DNA of 64,000 nucleotides from Camellia lanceoleosa (GCA_025200525.1 CM045758.1:3898706-3962705); one strand, 5' to 3'. Positions 29,101 through 38,065 are shown, counted from the stretch's first letter. The notes: generated from the sequence alone by a model not told the origin. A program made the numbers and translations.

Positions 29101-32100
29101 TATCTTGGTAAATGTAGACATAATTATGCGTACACCTTGCCTTGTCATGCCTATGTCTTATTCTCTATTGTGGATTCTGACTTGCTTTCACATCTCTAGG
29201 GTCTTATAAGTGGATCAACAGAACTGAGGGAGCAGGCTGCTCAGGGTCTTGGGGAATTGATTGAAGTGACGAGTGAACAAGCCCTCAAGGAGTTTGTTAT
29301 CTCTATTACAGGGTATTTATGGAGACTTATTAGTATATGCGAGTTGTAGCTCAATTTTTTCAGTCAGATAATAGAACCACCACCTGCCTATGAACCTAGT
29401 TTAAATCATCCAACTGAAGAATTTTAATCCCAAAGAGCAACTGAAGATATTGGTGAACAATAAGCTTGAGATGGTTTCAGGATTCTACGTATATTCAAAT
29501 CATGAATCGAAAAATTTGGCGCATGCTATAAAAAATGACACTGAATCAGAAGATTTGAAAATAAATATAAGAAATTGTTGAACCTTGGAATTCTTTTCGA
29601 TTGCTTATCCATGCTGACTTTGGTGTTGATGTTTTCTTTTATTACAGGCCTCTGATCCGGATAATAGGTGATCGGTTCCCTTGGCAGGTGAAGAGTGCGA
29701 TTTTGTCAACTTTGACCATCATGATACGGAAGGGTGGGATGGCCCTGAGACCTTTTCTTCCACAGCTTCAAACAACATTTATCAAGTGTCTGCAGGATAA
29801 TACAAGGTTGGTTTGAATTTTTCTTTCCAGCCTATTTGGACAATAGGAAGGGACTTTAATGTGTGTAAACAATTATCTTATTAAACATAAAATTGTTAAA
29901 TTCGTTATTTTTAGACTACTCATGATAACTTTTGTTTGTTTAGTTGGTTTATTTGACCAACTTTTATTAATTGTTTGTAAGTGGCACAGCTTACATGCTC
30001 TTTTACCTCCTATTCTTATGAGATATGGAACTATAATACAGGACTGTTCGCTCGAGTGCTGCCCTCGCACTTGGGAAGCTTAGTGCACTCAGTACTAGGG
30101 TTGATCCTTTAGTCGGTGATCTTATCACCAGTTTGCAGGTGATACTTGTTATCTTGTATCATTCGTTGCTATTTTGTTTTTGAGTTGGATATTTTAACAA
30201 TTCAGATATCAACTATCAGGTATCAGATGGTGGTGTCCGCGAGGCCATTTTGACTGCTTTAAAGGGTGTCGTCAAGCATGCTGGTAAAAGTGTGAGCAGT
30301 AGTGTTAGAATTCGTGTCTACACTCTTCTGAAGGATTTAATATATAATGATGATGACCAAATTCGAGCTTCTGCTTCAAGTATATTGGGCATCATTTCAC
30401 AGGTTTGTGTAAATTGCAAAGAACTCTTATACATGTTCACTGTGACAATGTTCTGACTTTGGTTCAAGTACAAGGTTCACATATTTACATTGAGTAATGC
30501 TACAAACACTAATTAGTATATTAACTAACACAATAACTAAGACACAAAGCATGCATGTGGGTTCCACCACTTGGTCCTACCTAATATTGTATTTAATTGG
30601 TGTGTTAGTTGGTTACATTAATTAGTGTTCCTATCATTATTGATTTACATTGGGTTGTGTTGTTCCTATGTTTAGCCATGAATTAAATATTACCAATAAG
30701 ACCACTTCCTGAGATCGGTTGCATTTTCATGATCCCAGTGCCTCTCTCCAATTTATATTGGAGAATACGGGTTTTAACTATCTTTTTGAATTTTTTTTTT
30801 GAATTTTTTGAATTTTTTGAATTTTGAATTTTTTTTATTTCTAACGTAACTCTAAATTCATGATGTTGCAGTACATGGAAGATGGTCAAATCTCCGAGCT
30901 ACTTGAGGAACTCTTAAGTTCAGCCTCGTCTAGCTGGTTTGCTAGGCACGGCTCAGTACTTACAATCTCTTCCATGCTCAGGCATAATCCTTCAATTATT
31001 TCTGCGTCTCCAATGTTCTCAGCTGTTCAAAACTCCCTTAAAGATTTCTTGAAAGATGAGAAGGTATTACATTCTTTTCAAAACGAAATTTTGTGTGTGG
31101 TTTTCTTAGTATTATTTGGGTTCTGACAATCTTTCTTATATAGTTCCTGTTCGTGAAACATCAAAAAGCATTAGGAAGGCTTCTACTTCATCAAATTAAG
31201 AGTGAACCATTGAACACAACTGCACATTTGGAAACTCTTACGTCCTTGGTATTAGCCATGCAGGATGACTCTAGTGAAGTCAGAAGAAGAGCATTATCTG
31301 CACTAAAAGCAGTTGCAAAAGTACATTCTTGACCATTTGCATTTTATGTATATAATAATGTACCCGTATTTCCTGAATCTCATTAAAGAATTAAGAGGTC
31401 TTTTAACATTCGAGTTATATGGGCAGGCCAATCCTACAGTTGTTACGAGCAATTTTGCAATATTCGGGCCAGCACTTGCAGTGTTTGAAGGATGGAAGTA
31501 CTCCTGTGAGACTTGCTGCAAAGATGTGCATTGCACTGCTTTCAATTGACCAGGGTATTTAGTTTTGCTGTCGTTTTTTATTTTTATTTTTATGTCAACT
31601 CTTATCTATTTATTGTCTACATTAATAAGAACTTTTAACTATTGATTTGACCATTTCAATTTCCACTTTATACCTCATTGTACTCAACACCTGTAATTCA
31701 AACTCCTAAATTGGAACATAGAATGGATTTCAACTTTTTTTCCCCAATCTGTTTTCCAGGTACAGAAAACATTCAAGCTGCACAAAATTCATCACAGGCT
31801 TGGATGCCAGAATATCAAAGCTTCCTGAACACAGGTATATCCATCAATCATTTCCTCTCTTTTCATTTTCTTGCTTCACATTTACGTTAAGGTTTATAAA
31901 CTTTAAATGCTTTTTAACTGCCAAAAACATCAGTTGTATCAGTTTTTACTTTTCATGTTTTCTTTTTCGCCCATCAGATGTTCTCTTCAGGTTGATCACT
32001 ATATAATTTATATGCAGCACAGGCATCTCGTTGTGTTTTTAGCTCATGTTTCTAATAAAATATATTTATATTGTTTTGATATGAAATGAAAAAAAGGCCA

Positions 32101-33114
32101 TTGGAATTTGGAGCTACTCTTCAGAAAAAATTAAAAAAAATGAAAAGAAATAATAACTGGAGCTGAAACCATATGAAAATCTAATTCTTCTGCTTACTGG
32201 TTGCATCTGATAGTCCATTTTGGTTAAAGAAGTGCAAACTATCTTTGAAGACTTCAGAGAGTTAAAATATGAAAATCCTTCTAAAACTGCATAATAATAA
32301 TGCATTAGGAAAATAATTACCTGACAGGGTTTAAATTAAATATGTGATAAGTACAAGAGTTTGGGAGGTAAAAATCAAATCAAATGATATGATGCAGCAG
32401 CAGGAGAAGGGTATAGCAAAGTGTTTATGATTTGTATGTCAGATTCTCTCCGATAAATTCCTGCTGCTGTGATTAGATGAGTTTCTTCTCTAGGCAAAGA
32501 TTTTAAAGTAGGAAAGTGACGAGGAAAATTAGTCACTTTTTTCTCCTTTATACCTAAGAACATTCTAGACCTAATAGGAGAAGTCCAGAACCTTACAAAT
32601 ATTATTACATGAGAGTTTAATTTTCAGTATTTTGCATCACCCAAACCCTACCCGTTTGTGCTATGATTGATCCTTTCTACCTTTTGGCGCTTGAATTAAA
32701 AATCTCACAATCCTTGAATAGTTTGTCTGGAGCATTCCAGTCCTGGGTCTCTGCAAATCCCGTGTACCACTGCATCTAAACTAAACACAAGCTAACCCCA
32801 ATCCTTTTCAATCCCAAGGCTATATAGCCATTGTTCTGCTTTCTAAGATCATCACTTGGTATTTGCAAATTGAAGTTTATACAAAAAACACATCCACAAT
32901 AATGTGTATTTTTGAAATTATGAAGAGGACCACAAAAAGCCACATCATTTTGTATAGAAATTTTGTTTGTAGATCAGAACTCTTGTTTGTTTGTATGTTC
33001 ACATAGTGATTCTTTGTGGATTCATTGTTTGGTTACTTAATCCATTTATGGGATATTATATGTAAATGCAGTGATGATAGTGAAGACAGTGAAGACGACT
33101 TGTTGAGTGGCTGA
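318..33114 (+). CDS. ILA: GCN1/ILITHYIA HEAT-repeat translational regulator, 5' end off window, 3' end frame-damaged
   Basis: The product is the plant GCN1 homologue. GCN1 proteins bind stalled or collided ribosomes in the cytosol and activate the kinase GCN2, which phosphorylates eIF2alpha; the Arabidopsis gene ILITHYIA is also needed for immunity. Fifty-nine coding exons are visible, all GT-AG with matching phases. They encode about 2,538 residues before the first in-frame stop, against about 2,600 for the family. Conserved stretches include [59 protein letters not shown] and the eEF3-like core [19 protein letters not shown], followed by the C-terminal GCN2-binding HEAT region. Exon 1 in this list begins with the last two bases of a Glu codon, so one upstream coding exon (about 37 residues) is missing. 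In exons 56-58 the conserved register changes frame, and the open frame stops at 31,547-31,549. The expected natural stop is at 33,112-33,114. Identity is near certain; the functional state of the 3' end is not. Confidence 0.95.
2688..2889. mobile_element. Stowaway (Tc1/Mariner-type) MITE in ILA intron
   Basis: It lies between ILA exons 6 and 7. The left end reads CCTCTGTCCCAAATTG and the right end, reversed, CTCCCTCCATCCCCAATAG, matching the plant Stowaway end CTCCCTCCGTCCC. TA dinucleotides flank both ends (2686-2687 and 2890-2891). Its 202-bp length is typical of a non-autonomous copy. Confidence 0.8.
4191..4940. mobile_element. hAT-like non-autonomous transposon with 8-bp target duplication
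   Basis: A perfect 8-bp direct repeat GGTTATAG flanks it (4183-4190 and 4941-4948), as expected for hAT elements. The ends are imperfect inverted repeats around GAGCC (left TGAGGGACGGAGCC; right reversed ATGAACAGAGCC). The 750-bp interior has no credible coding sequence. It fills most of the intron between ILA exons 10 and 11. Confidence 0.65.
5050..5127. repeat. Compound microsatellite (TTC)n(TC)n(AC)n
   Basis: Three adjacent simple repeats follow each other without interruption about 110 bases upstream of ILA exon 11. The pyrimidine-rich strand is the transcribed sense strand, so it may add to the intron's pyrimidine tract. Confidence 0.9.
5552..5877 (-). mobile_element. 5'-truncated RTE-type LINE with 11-bp target duplications
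   Basis: The minus strand reads a degraded C-terminus of plant RTE reverse transcriptase: [42 protein letters not shown]. The LINE 3' tail is a short (TTTGG)n repeat, seen on + as (CCAAA)n at 5552-5582. Perfect direct repeats TATGCTACCTA sit at 5541-5551 and 5878-5888, marking the insertion. It lies in the intron between ILA exons 11 and 12. In-frame stops show it is dead. Confidence 0.8.
5889..7125. other. Remainder of ILA intron 11, nothing recognised
   Basis: AT-rich intron sequence. No coding register, terminal repeats or RNA gene was found. The acceptor before exon 12 is CCTTCACAG, ending at 7125. Confidence 0.5.
7749..7768. repeat. (GT)n microsatellite
   Basis: A short GT dinucleotide run in the intron between ILA exons 12 and 13. 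Confidence 0.85.
8772..9430. mobile_element. Cluster of TRIM/LTR-like repeat blocks
   Basis: Four related blocks begin with AGTCCCACATC-type sequence near 8772, 8948, 9166 and 9317. Each continues with GTACTAAAGTAATGT, a GAGGGCACTCT-like stretch and GCTAGCTTTTGGGGTTGAG, then CCAAGACCGTGTAACA. In the second block this is followed by AAGGTGTCAGAGCCAG (9055-9070), close to the plant initiator-tRNA primer site TGGTATCAGAGC. This matches terminal repeats of small plant LTR retrotransposons arranged head to tail. No internal genes are present. Confidence 0.6.
10667..11910. other. ILA intron 17, possible palindromic repeat only
   Basis: About 1.2 kb of AT-rich intron. Stretches near 10,735-10,775 and 10,895-10,935 (GAAATGAAGAGAAAGG and its approximate reverse CTTTTCTCTTCTCACC) could be ends of a ~200-bp MITE, but no target duplication was found. 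Confidence 0.4.
13838..13955 (-). mobile_element. RTE LINE 3'-end fragment (second copy)
   Basis: The same sequence as in the 5552-5877 element appears again: AACCAAACCAAGCCTTTAGT followed by CCCATCAAATGGGGTTGG and AGTCAAATTACG. It encodes the remnant of the RTE C-terminus on the minus strand. It lies in the intron between ILA exons 21 and 22. No clear target duplication was found. Confidence 0.6.
14839..15292. mobile_element. Stowaway-type element in ILA intron
   Basis: The left end reads CTCGTTCCATCCCAAAATAA and the right end, reversed, CTCCCTCCGTCCCAAAATA. TA duplications lie at 14837-14838 and 15293-15294. At 454 bp it is longer than the copy at 2688. It sits between ILA exons 23 and 24. 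Confidence 0.8.
15291..15432. repeat. 71-bp tandem duplication
   Basis: The sequence beginning AGTAATGTTTTATTCTATC occurs at 15291 and again at 15362, nearly identical over 71 bases. It starts exactly at the right end of the Stowaway element, so that element's final bases are included in the duplicated unit. Confidence 0.85.
16231..17851. other. ILA intron 26, nothing recognised
   Basis: About 1.6 kb of intron sequence. I saw no terminal repeats, coding register or RNA gene beyond short simple repeats such as TCTGTG near 17,080. Confidence 0.5.
18135..18979. mobile_element. hAT-like element, GGGCCGGCC-type ends
   Basis: The left end reads CACTGCCGCCCTGGG and the right end, reversed, CAAGGCCGGCCCTGAG. 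The flanking octamers TGTATTTT (18127-18134) and TCTATTTT (18980-18987) match at 7 of 8 positions. The ends resemble the common plant hAT family with CAGGGCCGGCCC. The interior is AT-rich and non-coding. It lies in the intron between ILA exons 27 and 28. Confidence 0.75.
20286..20962. mobile_element. hAT-like palindromic element with a nested TIR repeat
   Basis: The ends are GCTGCAAATGAAC (left) and its reverse GTTCATTTGCAGC (right), the GGGCTGCAAATGAAC type common in plants. Next to each end are GAGCTCGAGCTCGGCTCG blocks in inverted arrangement. The flanking octamers share only TTGC, so the target duplication is uncertain. Another repeat is nested at 20515-20775. It sits in the intron between ILA exons 29 and 30. 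Confidence 0.65.
20515..20775. repeat. TIR repeat family TAGGTCCTAATA, copy 1 (nested)
   Basis: The left end reads CCAATAGGTCCTAATAGTTG and the right end, reversed, GTAGGTCCTAATAAGTAG. The interior repeats TTTTAGCGACAATTT-like units and their inverses (GTCACTAA, GTCGCTAAAA). Related copies lie at 49566-49925 and 50851-51285. Confidence 0.6.
21584..23916 (+). other. ILA: ILA exons 30-37 (eEF3-like core)
   Basis: Coding exons: 21584-21706, 21821-21877, 21974-22084, 22188-22379, 22534-22707, 23417-23527, 23625-23694 and 23838-23916. They encode [77 protein letters not shown] and [19 protein letters not shown]. This is the part of GCN1 that resembles elongation factor 3 and contacts the ribosome in yeast; the assignment comes from family knowledge and the peptides are read directly. 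Confidence 0.93.
22708..23416. other. ILA intron 34, nothing recognised
   Basis: About 0.7 kb of intron. No repeat ends or coding potential were recognised. Confidence 0.5.
24166..25073. mobile_element. hAT-like element rich in GATCG motifs
   Basis: Imperfect terminal inverted repeats: left CAAGGTTGTTAAAATCGAGA, right reversed CATGGTTATCAGAATCCCGA. The flanking octamers TCCTCAAG (24158-24165) and CCCTCAAG (25074-25081) match at 7 of 8 positions. Both ends carry clusters of GGATCGTAAGATC-like motifs. Sequence on either side (GCTCCTCAAG, CCCTCAAGGCGAGGC) suggests insertion into an older repeat. It fills the intron between ILA exons 37 and 38. Confidence 0.72.
24563..24620 (+). other. Possible tRNA-derived SINE head (Pol III A and B boxes)
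   Basis: TAGCCTAACCG (24563-24573) fits the A-box consensus and GGATTCGAGTC (24610-24620) fits the B box. The 36-base gap is similar to tRNA genes. No cloverleaf was reconstructed, so this is a SINE-like candidate within the hAT-like element rather than a tRNA. Confidence 0.35.
25676..28705 (+). other. ILA: ILA exons 38-50
   Basis: Coding exons: 25676-25778, 25860-26030, 26157-26279, 26369-26482, 27030-27136, 27240-27291, 27385-27491, 27585-27644, 27732-27846, 27975-28085, 28169-28306, 28384-28506 and 28634-28705. Peptides include [128 protein letters not shown] and [17 protein letters not shown]. Exon 43 is 52 bases. All joins keep phase. Confidence 0.93.
26121..26150. repeat. (TC)n microsatellite acting as a splice pyrimidine tract
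   Basis: About 15 TC units end a few bases before the acceptor GTGCAG of ILA exon 40 (exon start 26157). It is the only pyrimidine tract available to that acceptor. Confidence 0.85.
29200..31320 (+). other. ILA: ILA exons 51-56 (C-terminal HEAT region)
   Basis: Coding exons: 29200-29312, 29648-29806, 30042-30138, 30220-30402, 30872-31063 and 31144-31320. Peptides include [76 protein letters not shown] and [19 protein letters not shown]. Exon 56 opens [15 protein letters not shown]; a one-base shift at 31,146-31,166 reads PVRETSK, which is the family register. This suggests a compensated pair of small deletions that changes about seven residues but keeps the frame. Confidence 0.88.
30493..30642. 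mobile_element. Mutator-like MITE with 10-bp target duplication
   Basis: Perfect direct repeats ATTTACATTG lie at 30483-30492 and 30643-30652. The ends are inverted: AGTAATGCTACAAACACTAA at left and, reversed, CAATAATGATAGGAACACTA at right. Its 150-bp size and 9-10-bp duplication fit non-autonomous Mutator-like elements. It lies in the intron between ILA exons 54 and 55. Confidence 0.78.
31427..33114 (+). pseudogene. ILA: ILA terminal exons 57-59, frame-disrupted
   Basis: Exon 57 (31427-31554) starts in the expected frame ([18 protein letters not shown]). The conserved continuation [13 protein letters not shown] lies in a second frame (31,482-31,520) and CALHCFQLT in a third (31,525-31,551). 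The continuous frame ends at TGA 31,547-31,549. Exon 58 (31760-31834) starts as GTENIQAAQ, and the family sequence [16 protein letters not shown] continues one frame away, as if a single A were lost near 31,784. Exon 59 (33072-33114) keeps the acidic tail [13 protein letters not shown] and its stop. Either the last ~50 codons have decayed, or the sequence carries local indel errors. Confidence 0.7.
31835..33071. other. ILA last intron, nothing recognised
   Basis: A 1.2-kb AT-rich intron before the 43-base terminal exon. No repeat ends or alternative conserved exon were found. Confidence 0.5.
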
Positions 33115-33440
33115 TAAATTGGTGGTTCCATGATTGGTGCCTGTTTTGCTTTCTACCACCACGATGGAATTTTTCTTCAGTTGACAATGCACAAGATTTT
33201 GGTCCATTCAGTTTTTGTGGTAATTTCGCTACTTAATAGGAAATGGTGTTGTACAGGGATGGAAGACCATTACTCCGAATTTTGCTTACTCGGTCTTCGA
33301 TTTAATGTCAATGTAATTGTTATATCGAACAAGAAATATATTTGATATGTGAAAGACAGAAAACTGTCTAATTTTTGTATGATTTTTGTCGGATGCTGTT
33401 GGATTACAGGAAACTTGCAAATAAAGATCAAAATCACCTT
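33115..33440 (+). other. ILA 3' untranslated region (inferred)
   Basis: This is non-coding sequence after the expected ILA stop. AATAAA at 33,420-33,425 is a plausible polyadenylation signal about 305 bases downstream. The end is inferred. Confidence 0.45.
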
Positions 33441-34385
33441 AGAGTTTGTTTCAAGGGTAAACATTTTCAATGTTTTATTTTTATTTAGCAAAAGTGAGAA
33501 CCTATAAGCAAATTCTCATTTCTAATTTTTGTATGATTCCTTGAGCCGAACCATCAACAATTAGTTTGATAAAAGATTGGGGAGAGCATTGACAGTTTGT
33601 GAATGAAAAAGAGAGCGGCTGGTCTTCAGTATAGGTTTGAATTGTAAGGATGTAAGCCGTTCAATTTAGTGCAAATTGAGGAAAAATTTAACATCAAATT
33701 GGACCTCATGTTTGAGGTATTAAAATCAACCACATGTTGCAGTTCAAATTTTTGACTGAATGTAGAGAAATGTTTCACATGAAATTGTAAGAATTTTTAC
33801 ATTGAGAATAAATAGATAGAGATAAATGGTGAATGAATGTTGCTCTATAAACGCACATGGTATTCATGCTTTTGCTTTAGTGATTAGAAAAGTTGGTGAA
33901 AATTTTATTTATGAATAACATTACTCAATGAAAAATCAACAAAATTTGAAATTAATTTTAATTGGTCTTGAGCGAAGCTCTACTGTGAGCCTTAGTGGTG
34001 ACTCATTTTAGAAATTTCTAAAATTCAGTATAACGGCATACATGATGTAGGGGAGTCAAGTCAACTCAATAATTATGTGATATATTTTTTTAAATATATC
34101 TAAATTAGAAATTGATTTAATTTAGATGAAAAATAAAAAATTATAAAAATATAAATTATGTTTATATTTATACATAAAAAATTATACAAAAGTATTATAA
34201 AATGGAAAATGACTTGACCTCACAAGGCACCTCACCCCTCTCTCTCGATTGGCCGATTTTTTTTCCTTCTCCTCCAATCACTACCGCCACGTGTCGTGGT
34301 GGTGATTGGAGGGTTCTCAATCACTTTCTAAAGTTATAGAATATAATCATGACAATAAAAAGAAGAAATAGTATAAATAAAAAAG
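33441..34385. other. Intergenic DNA, nothing recognised
   Basis: AT-rich DNA between ILA and the MITE at 34389. No coding register or terminal repeats were seen. Confidence 0.5.
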
Positions 34386-34388
34386 TAA

Positions 34389-34864
34389 GGCTCTATTTGG
34401 TTGTGCTCTAGAATTAGTTTTCAACACACGTGTTGAAGCATGATAATTGGTTCCGGTTTCAAATCAGTTTTCTACACTCTTTGCGAGTTGTTCCGCAGAG
34501 TTCTTCAGATTTTCTGCCTACCGATGACCACTCATGAGACCATCCGGATGTCGGATCTTACAATTTTTTTTTTTTTACATTTGATTTACCTAATCGGAAA
34601 AAATATTTTTTGAAATTTTTTAATTTTTTTTTGTGCTTTAAAATAATTTTGAGTTGTATGTTTAGTTATGAGTTGTAAATTTGTATCACATATCAAATGT
34701 CACATCAATAATTCCCACTCAAATCAAACCTCTTTTCCAAAACTATTTTCAAAACTCTTTACCAAACAAATTTTCTACACTCAAATCATAATTCCACAAT
34801 ACACAAACTCAAAATACAACTCATACTCTCAAATCACATTTACAAAACTCTACCAAACGCTACC
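34389..34864. mobile_element. PIF/Harbinger-like MITE with TAA duplication
   Basis: The left end is GGCTCTATTTGGT and the right end, reversed, GGTAGCGTTTGGT. TAA lies at both flanks (34386-34388 and 34865-34867). The interior is AT-rich. It resembles the elements at 51582 and 63355, which share the TTTGG core. Confidence 0.6.
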
Positions 34865-35397
34865 TAAGATAGTCATTTAAAAAGGCGTTGGCTTTCGCCT
34901 AGTCTTATCAATCGATTGGACCGTCTTTGTTGGCCCGTGGGGCTCACAGGTCCGTTTTGATAATCTGAACCGTTGAATGTGTAGAACTCTGCCAAGTACT
35001 ATAAGCCTGAAAAATCACGTTAATCGATATCGGTAGCTATGTAATCAAATTAGATTTTTGTCAATCGTTAATTTATTCACCGTTCATTTTTTTTATATAA
35101 AACTGATTTGAGTACATAGCTACCGAGATCCGATTAACGTGATTTTTTACAAGCTTATAGTATCTTTAATTCTGCATATTGAACGATTCAGATTATCAAA
35201 CAAGACCCGTAATGGACCTCTACGGACCCAATAGCATGATTCAATCTAATTAAATCTAACAGAAGTCCAGCCCTTTAAAAAAATTTAAAATATAATAACA
35301 ATAATTCAAGAGGTAATTTATAATGAAATTACAAATTTAAAGAAGAAAAATGTAATTTGTCAAATGTTTGGAGATCTGTATTAAAAAAACTACCTCT
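34865..35397. other. Intergenic DNA with an inverted-repeat stretch
   Basis: About 0.5 kb upstream of the putative MFAP1 leader. Two stretches are inverted relatives: AATCACGTTAATCGATATCG (35012-35031) and CGAGATCCGATTAACGTGAT (35124-35143), with similar CAGATTATCAAA/TTTGATAATCTG pairs outside them. This fits a small palindromic repeat whose ends I could not fix. Confidence 0.45.
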
Positions 35398-35399
35398 CA

Positions 35400-35435
<36 letters not shown>

Positions 35436-35626
35436 GATACATATATGCTGTGTGTCTATGGCTCTCCATTCCAGTCTCATACGGATCCATTGAAGCCCTC
35501 GTGACGATCGAAACCTACAAAGCAACCAAACCCACTTCGATTCGAACCCCTTCACAAATCGAAACCCTGGTCTAGTCTCTGCTCCATCTTCATCTCTCGT
35601 CTTCTACGTCCTTGGACAATCATAAG
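35398..35626 (+). promoter_or_regulatory. CT-rich promoter-proximal tract and putative MFAP1 5' leader exon
   Basis: A (TC)n run at about 35402-35432 is followed by GC-richer sequence with leader-like composition (CGAAACC repeats). It ends in CATAAG followed by the donor GTATGT at 35627. The next convincing gene downstream on this strand is MFAP1, which has an acceptor TTACAG ending at 44944. A first intron of about 9.3 kb is therefore inferred; only a transcript could confirm it. Confidence 0.45.
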
Positions 35627-35999
35627 GTATGTTTTTGTCATATTACGTTTTCATTTTCTGTACTAATATTTTGTGAAATTTTTCAGAATTAGACTTCAAA
35701 TTTTCTGTACTAATGTTTTTGTCAATTAATTTTGTTAATTAATTGTTTTATTTTCCCCCCTTAATTTGAAGAACCAATTTCATCGTTGTCTAAGCGTTTC
35801 TTATTGGTTACAAAATGATGAACTGCCTGGTTTATTGGTTCATAATATATTTAGTTTTTGTGAAAATTTTAGATGTGTTTTTTTAAAAAAAAAAAAAAAA
35901 AAACTTCTAGTCCATGAGATCAATTGTGTTAGGGTTTGAAAATTTTAAATCTTTCTCCCCCCAATGTTTTATATGTAGGTTGTATGTATGTGTGTATAA

Positions 36000-36820
36000 T
36001 TTTTGATCGGCAGGAAATTAAAATCGTGATTAGAGAACATGACGAGGGAAAGTACATACAAAAATATCAAGAAGGAGAAGTAAAAAGGATCGGCCCAATG
36101 CCCGTTATTCAACTTGAAAAACATTGATTCCCATTTACAGGAAACTTTAATATAGTGCCCTATTGACAAAAGGTGATTTCTCATCATTTGACATAGGTTT
36201 CCATTTTTTTTTTTCCCCAGCTTTACCAATGATCATATTTAATATTTGGATAGATCTCCTTAAATTGCCTCTTGAATTCTTCAATCAAAAAAAAAAGAGG
36301 AAAAAAGAAAGCGCATAGTAACTGGCTTCTTAGTTATCCTTCTTTCAGAACGGGGCTGTTCAATCCCTTGGGAAGACAACACTTTACTGCTTCCCTCAAT
36401 CAAACACCTATACCCAACATCCTCCATGCACAATTCTACAAATGGCTCACTACCCTTCTTTTCATCACAATAAACTGAACATTGAAGCCTTTTATGTTCT
36501 CTATCATTTCTAGAGGATAATTTCATTCCTTCTGATTTCTTTTTCGTACAATCATCACTCTTCTTTCCATCTTTTTGTCATTGAAAGCCAAATCATTCAC
36601 CTTCCTAACCATTTGCTCAAACTAATCTTCGCCCAGATGACCACCATCATTATTAGTAACGGTAAGCTTTTAAACTTTACAAATGCTCGTCTACCTTATT
36701 GTGAAATATAAAACCTTTGACATCAATATTGAATGATACTTCATTTAAATTGATGTGAATTGAATCTTGATTTTCCCCTATCCCATCCCCTATACAAGGC
36801 CCCATATCAAACCTCCGACT
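36000..36820 (-). other. Possible L1-type LINE 3' region, split by the CACTA element
   Basis: TTTTTGATCGGCAGGAAATT at about 36000 resembles the reversed 3' end of plant L1 elements. The minus strand holds an 81-codon open stretch (36281-36526) without a recognised domain. Similar-composition sequence continues at 38069-38430, where the minus strand reads EGRFPFVVSIRSGRW. Identity is uncertain. Confidence 0.3.
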
Positions 36821-38065
36821 CACTACAAGAAAAAGCACATTCGGTGATCAAATTTCCCGACTAAAAAAAATTTGGTCGCTGAAAGTATAGTTTTTAGCTA
36901 TCAAAACAGCTTTAGTAGCCAAAAGTAAAGTTTTTTGACAACTAAACAATTTTAGTAGCCAAAAGTCTACAATTGGCGACTAAAACTAAGTTTGGTCGCT
37001 GATTATACGGGTTTTAGTGACTAAAATTTTTTTAGTAGTCCAAAGTAAAGTTTTTTGGTGACAAAAAAAATTTAGTAGCAATAAGTCTACAATTGGCGAC
37101 TAAAAATAAGTTTGGTCGCTGATTTTATGGGTTTTACCGACTAAAAAATTTTTAGTAGCCAAAAGTAAAGCTTTTCGGTGACTAAAAAAATTTTAGTAGC
37201 TAAAAGTCTACAATTGGCGACAAAAAAATAAGTTTAGTCACCAAAAGTGGTCATTTTAAGTGCGGGAGAACAAAAATCCTAAGGCGAGAATTAAATTTTT
37301 TAGCGACCAAAATTTTGGTAGCTGAAAGTGCATCTTCGGCGACCAAATCCGACTTTGGTCGGCAAAAGTTAAGTTTTTTAGCGCCTAAAAAACAATTAGT
37401 AGCCAAAAGTATAGAATTGGCGACTAAAAAATATGTTTAGTCGCCAAAAGTGATCTTTTTTTATTTTGCTACTAAATAGTTTATTTTACATAAATTATAT
37501 TCATTAAAATAATTATGTTTACACATATACTTTTATATTAATATAAATGTATGTACTATATAAATAATATATGTCACATATATAATCATGTGGTGCTATA
37601 GAGGCGTAGTGAGATGAGTTTGGTGCATAAGGTTTATGGTGTGGGAGGTTGGCGGTTCAAATCTCTGCAAGAGCGGATCAAATTGTTGTACAACGAATTA
37701 TTATTATTTTTTCACGTTTGAAGCTTTTGGCAACCAAAGGTGTTGGTCGGCAATTGGTTGCTTTTGGCGACTAAAGGTGTTGGTCGGCGATTCCTTGATT
37801 ATTGGCAACTAAAACATTGGTCGGTAAATGTATAATTTTAAAGAAATATTTTTGACTATTGGCGACCAAAATTTTGGTAGCTAAAGACTTGTTTTTTGCC
37901 GACCAAAGGTTTTTTGGTCGGCAAAACCCCCCCAGACCTTTCCCGAGTGGTTTGATTTGACCAAATTTTTTGGTCGCAGAATGTCATTGGCAACCAAACT
38001 ACAACCAAAAATAGACAATTGGCGACCAATATTTTAGTCGCTAAAAGTGTCTTTTTTTTGTAGTG
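36821..38065. mobile_element. Non-autonomous CACTA (En/Spm) transposon
   Basis: The ends are the canonical CACTACAAGAAAAA (36821-36834) and, at right, CTTTTTTTTGTAGTG. The 3-bp target duplication ACT is perfect (36818-36820 and 38066-38068). The 1,245-bp interior carries many subterminal motifs of the form GGCGACTAAAA/TTTTGGTCGCC in both orientations, the expected transposase-binding layout. No transposase is encoded. Confidence 0.92.
37621..37664 (+). other. SINE-like Pol III boxes inside the CACTA element
   Basis: TGGTGCATAAGG (37621-37632) fits an A box and GGTTCAAATCT (37654-37664) a B box, followed by GCAAGAGCGGATCAAA as seen after B boxes in plant SINE-like repeats. The gap of 21 bases is short for a tRNA. 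Confidence 0.3.

Noticed and set aside
31428..31554. Reading ILA exon 57 entirely in the second frame ([11 protein letters not shown]...)
   Set aside because: It is open and joins exon 58 in phase, but the first part then loses the clear GCN1 match [18 protein letters not shown], and the incoming exon 56 phase does not support it.
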